From the NCBI RefSeq assembly GCF_030272615.1, contig NC_081406.1, positions 144,498,091-144,562,090 of the forward strand: a stretch of DNA of 64,000 nucleotides. The letters run 5' to 3'. The stretch is from Cryptomeria japonica. Lineage: Eukaryota; Streptophyta; Pinopsida; Cupressales; Cupressaceae. Under the pieces are notes generated by a model. That model was given only the letters and a program-made list of their open reading frames with translations, was not told where the DNA came from and did no database searches. Positions 11,261-21,260 of the stretch are shown one piece after another. The first letter of the stretch is position 1, and each line of letters begins with the position of its first letter. A program made the position numbers and the translations under genes.

Positions 11261-13111
11261 CTATTGTACACAAGTACCCACAATCATGTCAACCTCGAAA
11301 GAATGATCATGTAGAAAATTAACAAGAGGGTCAGAGAGTTCCGTTGAAACAATCAAAGAAGGGTCATCTTCATCAAAGAGAAGATGAATATCATCAATGA
11401 TGTCTCCCAAATCTGCAATGTAGGATTCCACAAACAAACTTGCAATGTATGTCAAGTAATCATCCCAAGAAACTGAAGCTAGAAGATAAGGTATATCTTG
11501 ATGCACTGAATCACAAGAAGGCAAAATTGTCGCACTATCTTCATCATCAGGTGCAATAGGTGATGTGATATTAATAGGAGGAGATGAAATACAAGGATCA
11601 AGAACAAGGTCACATGTGAGAATCCCCAAGTTCAAGTACCCAAAGTTCTCCTAAAAAACTGAATCATCACAAGAAGTGTGATCATCATGTGTAGAATCAT
11701 CATATGTGAAATCATCATCATCAACAAAATCTGAAAAGGAGTATAACCGAGATGCATCATCAACTACTCCAGTCGCAATGATAGCTCTAGTCTCCAAGTC
11801 TCTAATAAAAATTGACTCCGGTGTGAACTCCACAATTCTCTTGGTTGGGCCATGTGTGATTTGATAGATGGAAAGGAGATTGTTTGTCAAGTGGGGTAAA
11901 CACAACACATCATTGAAGGACTTATCCCCAATGACAATAGATCCTTTCCCAATCACATCCATGTATGTATGATTTCCCATCAAAATCTGCGGCATGGTGC
12001 AAGTTTCAAATGTAGAGAACATAGACTGTGAAGATGCCATATGATGAGAAGCCCTTGAATCTAGAACCCATCTCCTTGAATCATGACTTGTAGTAGCACA
12101 AAGAGCTTTTCCTTTTCTTGTCCCAAAAGAGTGAGTCTTCCCACTTGTAGAAGCCATGAATTATTTCCCTTTTCCTTTTGAGTGTGAGGAAGTGGAAGGT
12201 GATGAATCCTCCTTCTTGTAGGCATTAGGCAAATCAATGTTGTGCTTTTTGAGGATATGTGTGAGTTCATCAATCTTATTACAATGGCAACGACACTCCT
12301 CATGACCAACCTTTTTACAATAGGCACAAGTAGGTCTCTCCCTCTTTGGTGAATTGTCCCTCTTGGAAGATGATGAATATCCTTGTTGTGGAGAAGGTGG
12401 TGATTTGTCCTTAGGCTTTGATTGTCATTTCTTCTTGTTTGAGTTGTCCTTTCCTTGATTTCCTTTGTTCCCTTGATTCGCCACTAATGCTTGAGACTTA
12501 GAAGCCTTAAGAATGCCCATTCTTATCAACTTAGTTTGTTCCATCATCAACATTTTGGTGAAAGTATCAAATATAGGCATTGTGTAGCTTGAACCCATTG
12601 TCATCCTATGGGTTTGGAAACTAGAAACAAATGTTGCATATTTTTGTGGAAGTTTTACCATCAAATTGAAGATCAATTGAGTATCCTTCTTATCAATGCC
12701 ACAATCCTTGAGTTGTGCCCTCAACTCATTTGCCTTAGAGACATAATCTTGTATAGTATCAAAGTTCTTGGGATCTAACATGGTGAGATTACCATCAATC
12801 TGATATCCCCTAATCTCATCAACTTGACCATACAAGTCTTGAAACTTTTGCCAAGCATCCTTGATTAGAGTACATTTCTCAATATGAAAAATGAGATCCT
12901 TTGATACATAATTTATTAAGGTACCAATTGCCATGATATTTTTAGTGAGCCAATTCAAGTGACCAACAGGATCAACCTTAGGATCAGTGGGAGCAACAAT
13001 AGTTCCATCAATATAATGAGGTAGGCAATTTTCCATAAGTTTACTCCATGCATCAATTTTCCAAGTAGCATAATTATGAGGAGTCAAGAGAGGAAACTTA
13101 GGAGAACCCAT
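11261..13111 (-). pseudogene. Gag-protease polyprotein of TR-GAG1 (616-codon frame, nonsense-broken)
   Basis: One minus-strand frame runs from ATG 13111 (MGSPKFPLLTPHNYATWKID) to a stop at 11261. It is broken by TGA just below 12425, TAA near 12165 and TAG at 11651. Order: UBN2-type gag (residues 1-200), lysine-rich linker, zinc knuckle CAYCKKVGHEEC near 12290, a protease-like site WVLDSRASHHM near 12060, the LxNNLLSIYQITHG segment typical of the Copia protease/pre-integrase region, then a very acidic stretch (SDFVDDDDFTYDDSTHDD) and a conserved tail (WDDYLTYIASLFVESYIADL). The catalytic DSG is DSR, so the protease is dead. An upstream ATG at 13171 adds 20 residues not supported by the sister copy. 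Gag would form particles packaging the element RNA. Confidence 0.85.
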
Positions 13112-14689
13112 AGAAGAAAAAATGAAAGAACATAAGAGCACAAAATCACAAGAGACACCCTCCCAGTTCACTTAATCAAAGAAACCCCCCCCCCCCCCAA
13201 AAAAAAAAAAAAAAAATGATGATTTTGGCACTTTATATGTAGTGTGTGTACAATAGGCCACTTGAAAACAATGGCAAGGTGGACTTTTGATTTTTTTTTA
13301 CAACTTCCCCAATAGGTTGAGAACTAAAATGCAAAAGACCAACAAGATAGATCTATGCAATACAAGTAAAGACCAACAAGATAGATCTATGCAATACAAG
13401 TGCCAAATTGGCCAAAAAAGACCATATGTTGAAAGTACAACTTCTACCCAAAAATCGTTGCAAAGTGATAGCATATTATGAGAGTAGATGAAAAAACATG
13501 CACTTTCAATAAAAATGACACCTGAAAAGGAGTTCATATGAGCCCAAACGAAGTCCCGAAAGTTGCAGAAATGGGAATTGGACAATTATAGTCACCAAAA
13601 ACTATGATTTCTAAAAAATATATCCGTTAAAATTGGAAAATAATGCCACCACAAGAAAGTGCATGAAATTCTAGCCCATTTCAAAAAAAGTTGCACCAAA
13701 AAGGTGCAAAAATGAGCAAGATATGGCCTTCCAAAGTTAGATTGCAAAATCGAAAAGCTCAATGGAGGGGTCCTACCAAAATTTCAAAAAAATGATGATG
13801 TCAACAAAACATGAGGTTAAATTTCATGGTCATATGACCGTCATAAAAAATTCACCTCCTTGTTGACTAGGTGTCCATACAATACGGACTCCTGATGTGA
13901 CACAATAAAGAAAATGCCAAGTGTCGTATGATAATGATGTGGCAAGTACGGTCTACATGGCATGCTGATGTGGCAGCCAACTAGGTTGCTGACTAGGCAG
14001 GTCGGATGTGCCACATGGTAGGGGTTGTTGGCTAGAAGGGTCAAGTGGCAATGGGATCCATGTGGTAGCATATGAAGCTCGGGAAGCCCACGTTACTGGG
14101 AGAGGACAGTCTACTAGCGGGAGGAGGACAGTGCCAGAGGTCGACATCATCTGGAGCAGTGGTCGAAAGTTGTTGTCAGATGGTGATCAATCGATGAGAA
14201 CTGGAAGACCTACGAAGGACTGCGCGGTGTCGGAGGAATGCGAAAGGAGGAGGTGTTGCCGGGAGTCGGTGAGATCGCCGACGAGAGTAGTTGTCAGACA
14301 TCAGTGGAGGAGGATACGACGATGCGTGAGGACAGCCAGTGGGGACCTGTTGGCCAACGAGTGGTACGGTCCCTACATAATATTGGTTGCAAGGTACAGT
14401 GGCGAGTGTAAACCCATAAAAAAATAGAATTTGTTGATTTTTTTTTTAAAAAAAAATTTGAAAAATATGTACCGTACCGCCCAAATTGGGCAAAAATTTT
14501 CTCCAAGCCCCAAATTTGACTTTCACCCAATATAGGTGAATTTATAGTAAAAAATCATGGAAACGCCCACTCGAACGCAATGGCGAGGTCGGATCTAGTC
14601 TATGACACCTCCAAAAGATGTTGATCCTCAAATCAGCCTCTTGACGTCATAATAATGCCTCTCAAAGACAAATCAATGATGCTCCAATG
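13112..14689 (-). other. TR-GAG1 leader (5' untranslated region)
   Basis: Between primer site and gag lie about 1.6 kb with no supported gene. It holds a C-run followed by an A-run (about 13188-13217), an exact 34-bp tandem duplication (13334-13367 and 13368-13401), and a GC-rich block at about 13850-14430 that TR-GAG2 lacks. A plus-strand 139-codon frame in that block (14008-14427) has no recognisable content. Confidence 0.6.
13334..13401. repeat. Exact 34-bp tandem duplication
   Basis: The unit beginning AAAGACCAACAAGATAG occurs twice head to tail without change. It is absent as a duplicate from TR-GAG2, so it arose after the two copies separated. Confidence 0.85.
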
Positions 14690-14701
14690 GCTCTGATACC
14701 A
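14690..14701 (-). other. Primer binding site of TR-GAG1 (tRNA-iMet)
   Basis: TGGTATCAGAGC on the minus strand directly follows the LTR end (CA at 14703-14702). It is the standard complement to the 3' end of plant initiator Met tRNA. Confidence 0.85.
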
Positions 14702-15176
14702 TGTGAGTTTTTTCCAAGATCAAGACCTCAATGAAAATTTCAAAAGAGAGACAAAATATAGGACAAGAATAAATTGTATTCTCATCAATAGATAAATGGT
14801 CGTTGTTCATACAATGAATATGAACCTGCATATATAGGCAAGGCAATATGGATATGTGAGCACACAAACATGACATGTGGCTCAATAAGAAACAAGGGTA
14901 GGTAGGAAATAGGTGTGGTAGGTAGGAGAAACAATAAAATATTCCACATGAGGTGGATCACCCACCGAAGGTGGAATTATCACTCCACAATAAGTGGCTA
15001 TGATAGAGTAGTAACAAGATCACACCATAAAAGGTGGAAATTCTCCTACACACACTATCCCTATGTGGCACAAACACCCAAGTGTCTCATACCCAAACTA
15101 CTATGAAATGCATTATCCTAAGTAAACTTAAGTAAGGTGTAATAATATCCATGATGAATAATTATTTACACCAATA
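14702..15176 (-). repeat. 5' LTR of TR-GAG1
   Basis: 475 bp, same ends and blocks as 10145-10619. The outer end reads CCAATA on the plus strand instead of CCAACA, one change from the family end. The TATA motif is at 14829-14838. Confidence 0.9.
14829..14838 (-). promoter_or_regulatory. TATA box in the TR-GAG1 5' LTR
   Basis: CTATATATGC on the minus strand, preserved at the same place in all four LTRs of this family (10271, 14829, 20220, 24035). Confidence 0.6.
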
Positions 15177-15880
15177 GTTCTTTCGATTTCCTTACTTAGG
15201 ATTGATTTGACCAGATTAAGATCTTTCACCTTTCTCAAATCCAAGACCTTTCTTGTCATCAACCTTCTTCTGGCTCTCAAGTAGCACATCAAGTTTAGCT
15301 GAGTTCATTTTGAACTTCTTCTCATACTCATTTGCAATCACAAGTTCATTCCTAACGATGACAATCTGCCTTTCAATTTCTTCCTCATTGTTTTTAGATC
15401 CCTGCAGGTCAAGCTTTAGTTGGCTAGTCTCATAATCCGGTCTACAAAATTCATTAGTTATTTCTTTCAAAGACTGGTTAAGATTTTCTTCATTCTTCTT
15501 TCTTCCCTCAATTTCCTTGGTCAACTCCATCACTATAGATTTCCTCTCATGTTTCAGGATTGACTCAAGTGATCATCCTCAAGGCTTTCACATTCTTTTG
15601 TCTTCTCCTTCAAGGCTTGACTCAAGTGATCATCCTCCATGCTTTTTCTTTCTCTCTTCTTTGGCTTCTCACAAAGTTCCTTTCTCTTTTCCCTAGAATT
15701 TTTCAATTTCTCTTTCAATGACCGAATGAAATTCTCAGCATCCTTAAGATTCGTCTGCAACTCCCAGATTTCAACTTTGGACTGATCAAGATTGTTTAGT
15801 GCAACTAGGAGTTGTTTATGAAGACTACCAGAATCCATTGAATCACCTTCCCAGATCTTCCTCAAGCTATTAAACTTCCT
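15177..15880 (-). pseudogene. Copia gag, coiled-coil N-terminal part of the outer element
   Basis: Two minus-strand frames (15865-15554 and 15533-15216) form a long charged helix, with LLVALNNLDQSKVEIWELQ, LKEKLKNSREKRKELCEK and finally SAKLDVLLESQKKVDDKKGL. The last phrase matches the LDEIL..QRSPFDKTGLGY signature that precedes zinc knuckles in SIRE-type Copia gags. The usual UBN2 domain that should come first is missing: the primer site lies only about 30 bp away. The frame is cut by TR-GAG1 and continues at 10144. Confidence 0.75.
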
Positions 15881-15892
15881 TCAAGGAACCAA

Positions 15893-15904
15893 GCTCTAAT
15901 ACCA
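15893..15904 (-). other. Primer binding site of the outer Copia (tRNA-iMet)
   Basis: TGGTATTAGAGC on the minus strand, two bases after the LTR end at 15907. It has one change from the standard initiator-Met complement. Confidence 0.8.
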
Positions 15905-15906
15905 AC

Positions 15907-17019
15907 TATTGGAATCAAGGAACATTGAGAGGGGGCGGTGAATCAATGTTCTGCAATCTTTAAATTTATTAAATTGTTCTTTCAACCATTTAATGCATAA
16001 GAACAAAAGAGCGATGCAAGAACATAAAGAAAATAACCACAACACCATAACACCAATATTTTTGTACATGGAATCTCGGTTAAGAGAAAAACCATGGTGG
16101 AGATGAACCCACAAAATAGGTATACTTTGTTAAAAGTATAGAAGTATTACAATGGGGAATGCACATGCATTCAAGCACACTACCTAGAGCTCACTGCTCA
16201 AAAGAGAGAGGCTTACCACCTACAACTCAAATAAAAATATTACAGATCATTTGAACTGATGAACAACATCTACAAATGCCAAAGTATAATTTTTATTAAG
16301 CTCATTACACAGATTTCATACTCTTCTCACACTTCATCTTATACTACTATGTTTCGTTGCACTATCACTCATCTAAAGCACTAATCTCCAACCTATGCAC
16401 GTGGAACTACACAAAATAAATTATACCCAACCTTTGCATCATCAAAATGACCAAAACCATCGCTCTTATATATCCGCAACAAGAAATCATAATGAGTACA
16501 TGTTGACTCAAGAACATTTAATTATTTTATGAATCATGTACAATCTGGCGACAAAATCCGAATTTAAATTCTAATGCGGACCAAAACAATCAAACACATG
16601 CTAATGCATATGTTTGTTACACATCCTCGATCACAAAAACAATCACCCAAATCACTCCACTTAATATGCATAAGGATTTATCATGCTAGTCAGTCGTATT
16701 GCATTGTCAAACCAAAACCTGATACATTGGATCTTCTAACTCTCACATCAATCATCACCGGAGGCTAAAATTTTGGAATAAGGTACTCCAAACATCTATC
16801 AACCTTCTCATAGATTTGCAACACAAAATATTAACCCAAAGAAAAATGCCAACCAAAATACCAAACATTGTCAAATGCTTTGTTCTAAGCTTGTTGGACT
16901 TAAACCAATCTTCAATATGACTTCCTTTATGATCAAATCATTCACTGTGGATGGGTACACTGACTTGGGTTGCCATCAATGACAAAACCAGATAACCTTT
17001 GAAGTGTCTCTTTTCAGCA
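15907..17019 (-). repeat. 5' LTR of the outer non-autonomous Copia
   Basis: About 1.1 kb, parallel to 6933-8041. The outer end is eroded (TCTCTTTTCAGCA in place of TCTCTTGCCAACA). A TATA motif lies on the minus strand at 16464-16474. Confidence 0.8.
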
Positions 17020-17024
17020 CTACA

Positions 17025-17706
17025 AAAGGTTGTTCATGGCCTCAAAGCTGGAGAATAGGCACAAAATGGAACTAGAAAGGTGAAGAGGAAAGGACACGCT
17101 AAAGTAGGGGCACAAACATGAGGTGTAAATTGGCCTAGTGATAATTTACGATGCTACACTAATAATCACCCTTGATATCATGATCTAATCATATCCATCC
17201 ATCTCATCTCTCTTCAACCTATATATCCAAACCCTAACCATTTTATCTCTCTAACCTCTATATCATTTGAGCTGCGTTATGCTACTAAATTTTGAGAGAG
17301 CACGGATTCAAATAGATATATCATGAAAAAATATATATAATGGAAGGTTTGATATAGTTTTGTTTTTTTAAATCATATGCTTGTTTAACCTCTTTATCCT
17401 AATTGTTAGTTTGTAATATACACCCTTATATGCCTATGAAATTTTCATTCGATGCTTGAATGTTTTGCAAATAAACTACAACATAGAATAGGAAATACAA
17501 AAATAGTATTTGCAACAAGGAAATAATAGAGATATATCCAACATGCTCAAAATGATATAAATCCACAATTGAAAATTACCTAGAAATGAAAACATACCCA
17601 TTTGATCTTAGAGGTTTACAAGTATGATTTTGCACTCAAATCAACAAAATGTAAGCCTCTAGCTTGGATGCCACACCTCCAAACAATATTAAATGTGCCT
17701 CAAACT
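17025..17706. other. Spacer, nothing recognised
   Basis: AT-rich sequence between the outer Copia element and a solo LTR. I see no conserved frame. The 66-codon plus frame at 17602 runs into the solo LTR and is not a gene. Confidence 0.5.
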
Positions 17707-18781
17707 TGTTGGAATGAAGGAACATTGAGAGTTGGGGGGGGGGGGGGGGGTGCGGTGAATCAGTGTTCTGCAATTTTTAAAAGATGCAGAAACACAAGGT
17801 AATCAACAAGAACACCATAACACCAAGATTTTATACATGGAAAACCCGGTCAAGGGAAAAACCACAGTGGGGATGAGACCCACAAAATGAGTGCACTCAA
17901 ATATAAATATTACAAGGTAATGCACATGCATTCATGCACACTACCTAGAGCTTACAACTCAAAATGAGAAGGGCTACAACCCTAAGAAGACTCATTGTCT
18001 TACAATATATTTTACAAAAGATAATTGGAATGTCTGAATTGAAAAACAACATCTACAAATGCTAGAGTATAGTTCTGGTTAAGCACAAAACACTTAATCT
18101 CACACTTCTCTGTTAAACTACTATGTTCCACTATTCTGCAATATTCTAGAGCACAAATCCTTCGCTTGCACACATGAAACTACGTATAATCGATCACAAA
18201 CACTTTCCACACACCACTGATATCCAAAATGATCATATCCATTAGTCTTATATATTTGCAACATGAAATTAGGTCTTCTACATGTCAGCTTCAAGAATAC
18301 TATACGAATAATGAAACATGCATACATAGTCAGCTCAATCCAAACTCCAATACATATGCGGACCAAAAATAATTGTCCACATGCTTCCCAAATGTCAGCT
18401 AAACATCCTCGATCACAACAAAATTTACCAAACTTACTCCATCAATTCCACACAATGATCAACTACACAAGTCCATACCAGACCGTTCAACCCAAAAACT
18501 TGTACACCAAATCTTCTAACTCACATGACAATCATCAACGGAGGCTAAGATTAAGGAACAAGGTACTCCAGACATCTATCTATCTTCCTCTACCTCTATA
18601 ACACAAAATATTCAACCGAAATAATACACTCTATCAGATGCTATGTTCTAACTTTTGAGACTTAATCAAATCTTCATTATGATTTCCAGTAGGATCAGAT
18701 CAGACATTGCGGATGGAATAACTGACTGGAGTTGCCATCAATGACAACATCTGATGACCTATGCAGTTTCTCTTGCCAACA
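17707..18781 (-). mobile_element. Solo LTR with perfect AAACT target duplication
   Basis: 1,075 bp, reading on the minus strand from TGTTGGCAAGAGAAACTG to CATTCCAACA. Both flanks are AAACT (17702-17706 and 18782-18786). It belongs to the same family as 6933-8041 and 2686-4496. No internal sequence or partner LTR adjoins, so it is the product of LTR-LTR recombination. A homopolymer G run lies at about 17733-17750. Confidence 0.9.
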
Positions 18782-18786
18782 AAACT

Positions 18787-20071
18787 ATAGTCTATTGATA
18801 CTCAATTCTAAGTGACCTTAAGCAACAAGAAATCCCTTTGAAAACCCTAGGTGTCCACCTCCAAAACTCCCATGATGCTCTTCAAGATTTTACAACTAGT
18901 AGATAGGATGATGAATGGACCAAATAAACCTCCAAAGTATATCTTCCTTGTCTATTTCAATCTACCCTCTAATCTCCTCAGTCCTAGTTAAAGATGCAAA
19001 CTAAAAACTCAAACAATGGAGCTTAGATGTGATCTCTGAAAGAAATCACTAATCAATTTTCTAGGTTAGAGCTTTCATCAATGGATATGATGCTCTTTGT
19101 AAAGGTTTCTATCCTCACAAATCCAAAGGATGAACAATTTCAATCCAACAAAATTTTGTTATCAAAACCCAAAATCATACATATTGAAAATGAGCTCAAG
19201 AATGCCTATTTATTCTCCTCCAAGGACCACTCCCTTTTAGGGTTTTGTAATATTTAATTTAATTTAACATCTCCTTATGTCTCCCAAAATTTGCACCCAC
19301 CCATAGGAATCACTTTATTTAATATTTAAATAACATATTATAACTCCCTAGGCACCCACACAAAGCCACTTTATTAAATTAAATAACATTAAGTTAAATT
19401 TAATTTAACTTTATCTAAAATAATAACTCTGAACTACATTAACTGCCAAAATAATATCATTAAATATATTTATTGACCAACCCAAAATAGTAACACTATC
19501 AACTGACCAAGTTGATGTCTAGTCTCTCACTTACTAAAAATAGTAAAATGGACAAATTATCTGAAACCACTCTAGAATGAAGCATAATGTGAATCTTATC
19601 AACCTAAACTCAATGTGACATTTTTCTTAAACTAGATTAGTTGGAATGAATGGTCACCAAGTCTCCTCAAGTTCCCTAACTCTAACTTATTAGCCTATGA
19701 TAACTCGTTGAATAGGTTGATGGCCACCAAGTTGAAAGTGCTTTGGAAGGGAACATTGCAGTTTTGCTTGTTATTTGAGTCATTTAATTTAAATAGCTAG
19801 ATCATTCACATTGACACAAATTTAATGCATACATTTCTATAAAAATTGGTGGGACCCATGTCATTAGTATACTAATCAAAATTTGGTGGTTTGTATTGAT
19901 TTAATATTCCTAGATTTCGAGAAGTCAAATCCACTACTATTTAGGCAAGTGTGATCTCTAGATAGGAAAATGTGCATCTATACAAGTGAATACATCAATT
20001 ATTGAAACAAACTCTTGTGTTGTATGACTAGCTCTCTATAGAAGGGAAAATACATGACTACTTGACTAAAT
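18787..20071. other. AT-rich spacer, possible old LTR
   Basis: No gene. The 19230-19520 part is rich in TTAATTTAA-type motifs, like the U3 of the Tat LTR at 53041-53700. A minus-strand AATAAATAGG motif near 19210 could be a TATA box. No ends or duplications are visible. Confidence 0.3.
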
Positions 20072-20076
20072 GTGTT

Positions 20077-20568
20077 TGTGAGATTTTGCCAAGATCAAGA
20101 GGCAATGGAAAGCACAAATAAGAGAGACAAAATAAATATAGGACAAGAATTAACTGCATTCTCATCAATAGATAAATGATCAATAGATCAATAGTTGTTC
20201 ATACAATGAATATGAGCCTGCATATATAGGCAAGGCAATATGGATATGTGAGCACACAAACATGACATGTGGCTCAATAAGAAACAAGGGTAGGTAGGAA
20301 ATAGGTGTGGTAGGTAGGAGAAACAATAAAATATTGCACATGAGGTGGATCATCCACCAAAGGTGGAATTATCACTCCACAATAAGTGGATATGATAAAG
20401 TAGTAACAAGATCACATCATAAAAGGTGGAAATTCTGCCTACACACACTATCCCAATGTGGCACAAACACCCAAGTGTCTCATACCCAAACTACTATGAA
20501 ATGTATTTTCTAAGTAAACTTAAGTAAGGTGTAATAATATCCATGATGAATAATTATTTACACCAACA
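20077..20568 (-). repeat. 3' LTR of TR-GAG2
   Basis: 492 bp, with family ends TGTTGG...CTCACA on the minus strand. The following C-run (20569-20575, plus strand) is the polypurine tract. Confidence 0.9.
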
Positions 20569-21260
20569 CCCCCCCTTAAGTGCAACTTAGGGGAATGCAC
20601 TTAAGTCTACAATGCAACTAAGCAATGCAAGTTGGGTCCCGACTACTAGGCCATGTTAGGTACCCATGTACAAATGCAAATGCATGCAAACCAATGCAAT
20701 GAAACCTCTCACAAAGCGGGGAAAGAGAGAAAAACCAAATGGGAAAAAAACCTCCCCCAAAAGAGAGATGAAAGCTATACAAGAGAACTCTCATAGAATT
20801 ATGTGAGGAACAAAACCCCATGTGAGGAAAAAGTCCCCCCATATGAGAGAAGAAGAGAAGCTAGGTAGCCCCCCCTCAATGTAGAATCTGTACCAATGAT
20901 AGAAGCTCAAAGATGAATGAAGAAACTGCTCCAGGAATGTCGAACAACATTCCTCCCCTTAGGAATAAACAAAACCAAATGTGTATCCATGAAGTCCCCC
21001 CAATCATGAATGGAAGTTGTAGGAAAAAAAGTCATGATGAATGGAATCTCTGAAAAACTGCTCAAGTGTCCCCATGTTGATGCTGAAAGATACCCCCTCC
21101 AAAGGTGGTAAACTTCTCCACACTGCTGAAAAAGGCACTCCAAGATCTAGTGGAGATGAATGTAGAACAAGTCCCAAAGACTCACATGTCTCCTCTAAGC
21201 ATAAAGAGACCTCCTCCAACTGATGTACATAAGTATCCACAATCATATCAACCTCAAAAG
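20569..21260 (-). other. TR-GAG2 polypurine tract and post-ORF region
   Basis: The tract at 20569-20577 is followed inward by broken frames (20907-21246) that match TR-GAG1 at 10982-11260: LEEVSLCLEETCESLG, then LEGVSFSIN. This looks like eroded coding sequence shared by both copies. Confidence 0.5.

Larger units (their letters stand above)
10145..15176 (-). mobile_element. TR-GAG1: Copia element with gag and protease only
   Basis: Two LTRs of about 475 bp (10145-10619 and 14702-15176) bound a 4.1 kb interior. The initiator-Met primer site at 14690-14701 and the C-run polypurine tract at 10620-10628 give minus orientation. The interior encodes gag, one zinc knuckle, a protease-like segment and an acidic tail. 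No integrase, RT or RNase H is present, and only about 1 kb lies between protease and 3' LTR. Flanks are GATCT (10140-10144) and GTTCT (15177-15181), a 5-bp duplication with one change. It interrupts the gag of the surrounding element. Terminal-repeat elements with only a gag region are known in plants as TR-GAGs, mobilised in trans. Confidence 0.85.
6933..17019 (-). mobile_element. Non-autonomous Copia-type element without pol, hosting TR-GAG1
   Basis: Two related LTRs (6933-8041 and 15907-17019) in the same orientation bound an internal region of about 2.8 kb once the nested TR-GAG1 is removed. The primer site beside the right LTR and the polypurine tract beside the left LTR set the orientation as minus. 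The internal region codes for a coiled-coil gag segment with two zinc knuckles and then for an unrecognised protein (8288-9477). I found no protease, integrase, RT or RNase H. Candidate target duplication: CCACA (6928-6932) and CTACA (17020-17024), one mismatch. The gag type resembles SIRE/Maximus Copia elements. Confidence 0.75.

Noticed and set aside
14008-14427. 139-codon plus-strand ORF in the GC-rich block
   Set aside because: It lies antisense in the leader of TR-GAG1. High GC lowers stop frequency, it has no recognised motifs, and TR-GAG2 lacks it.
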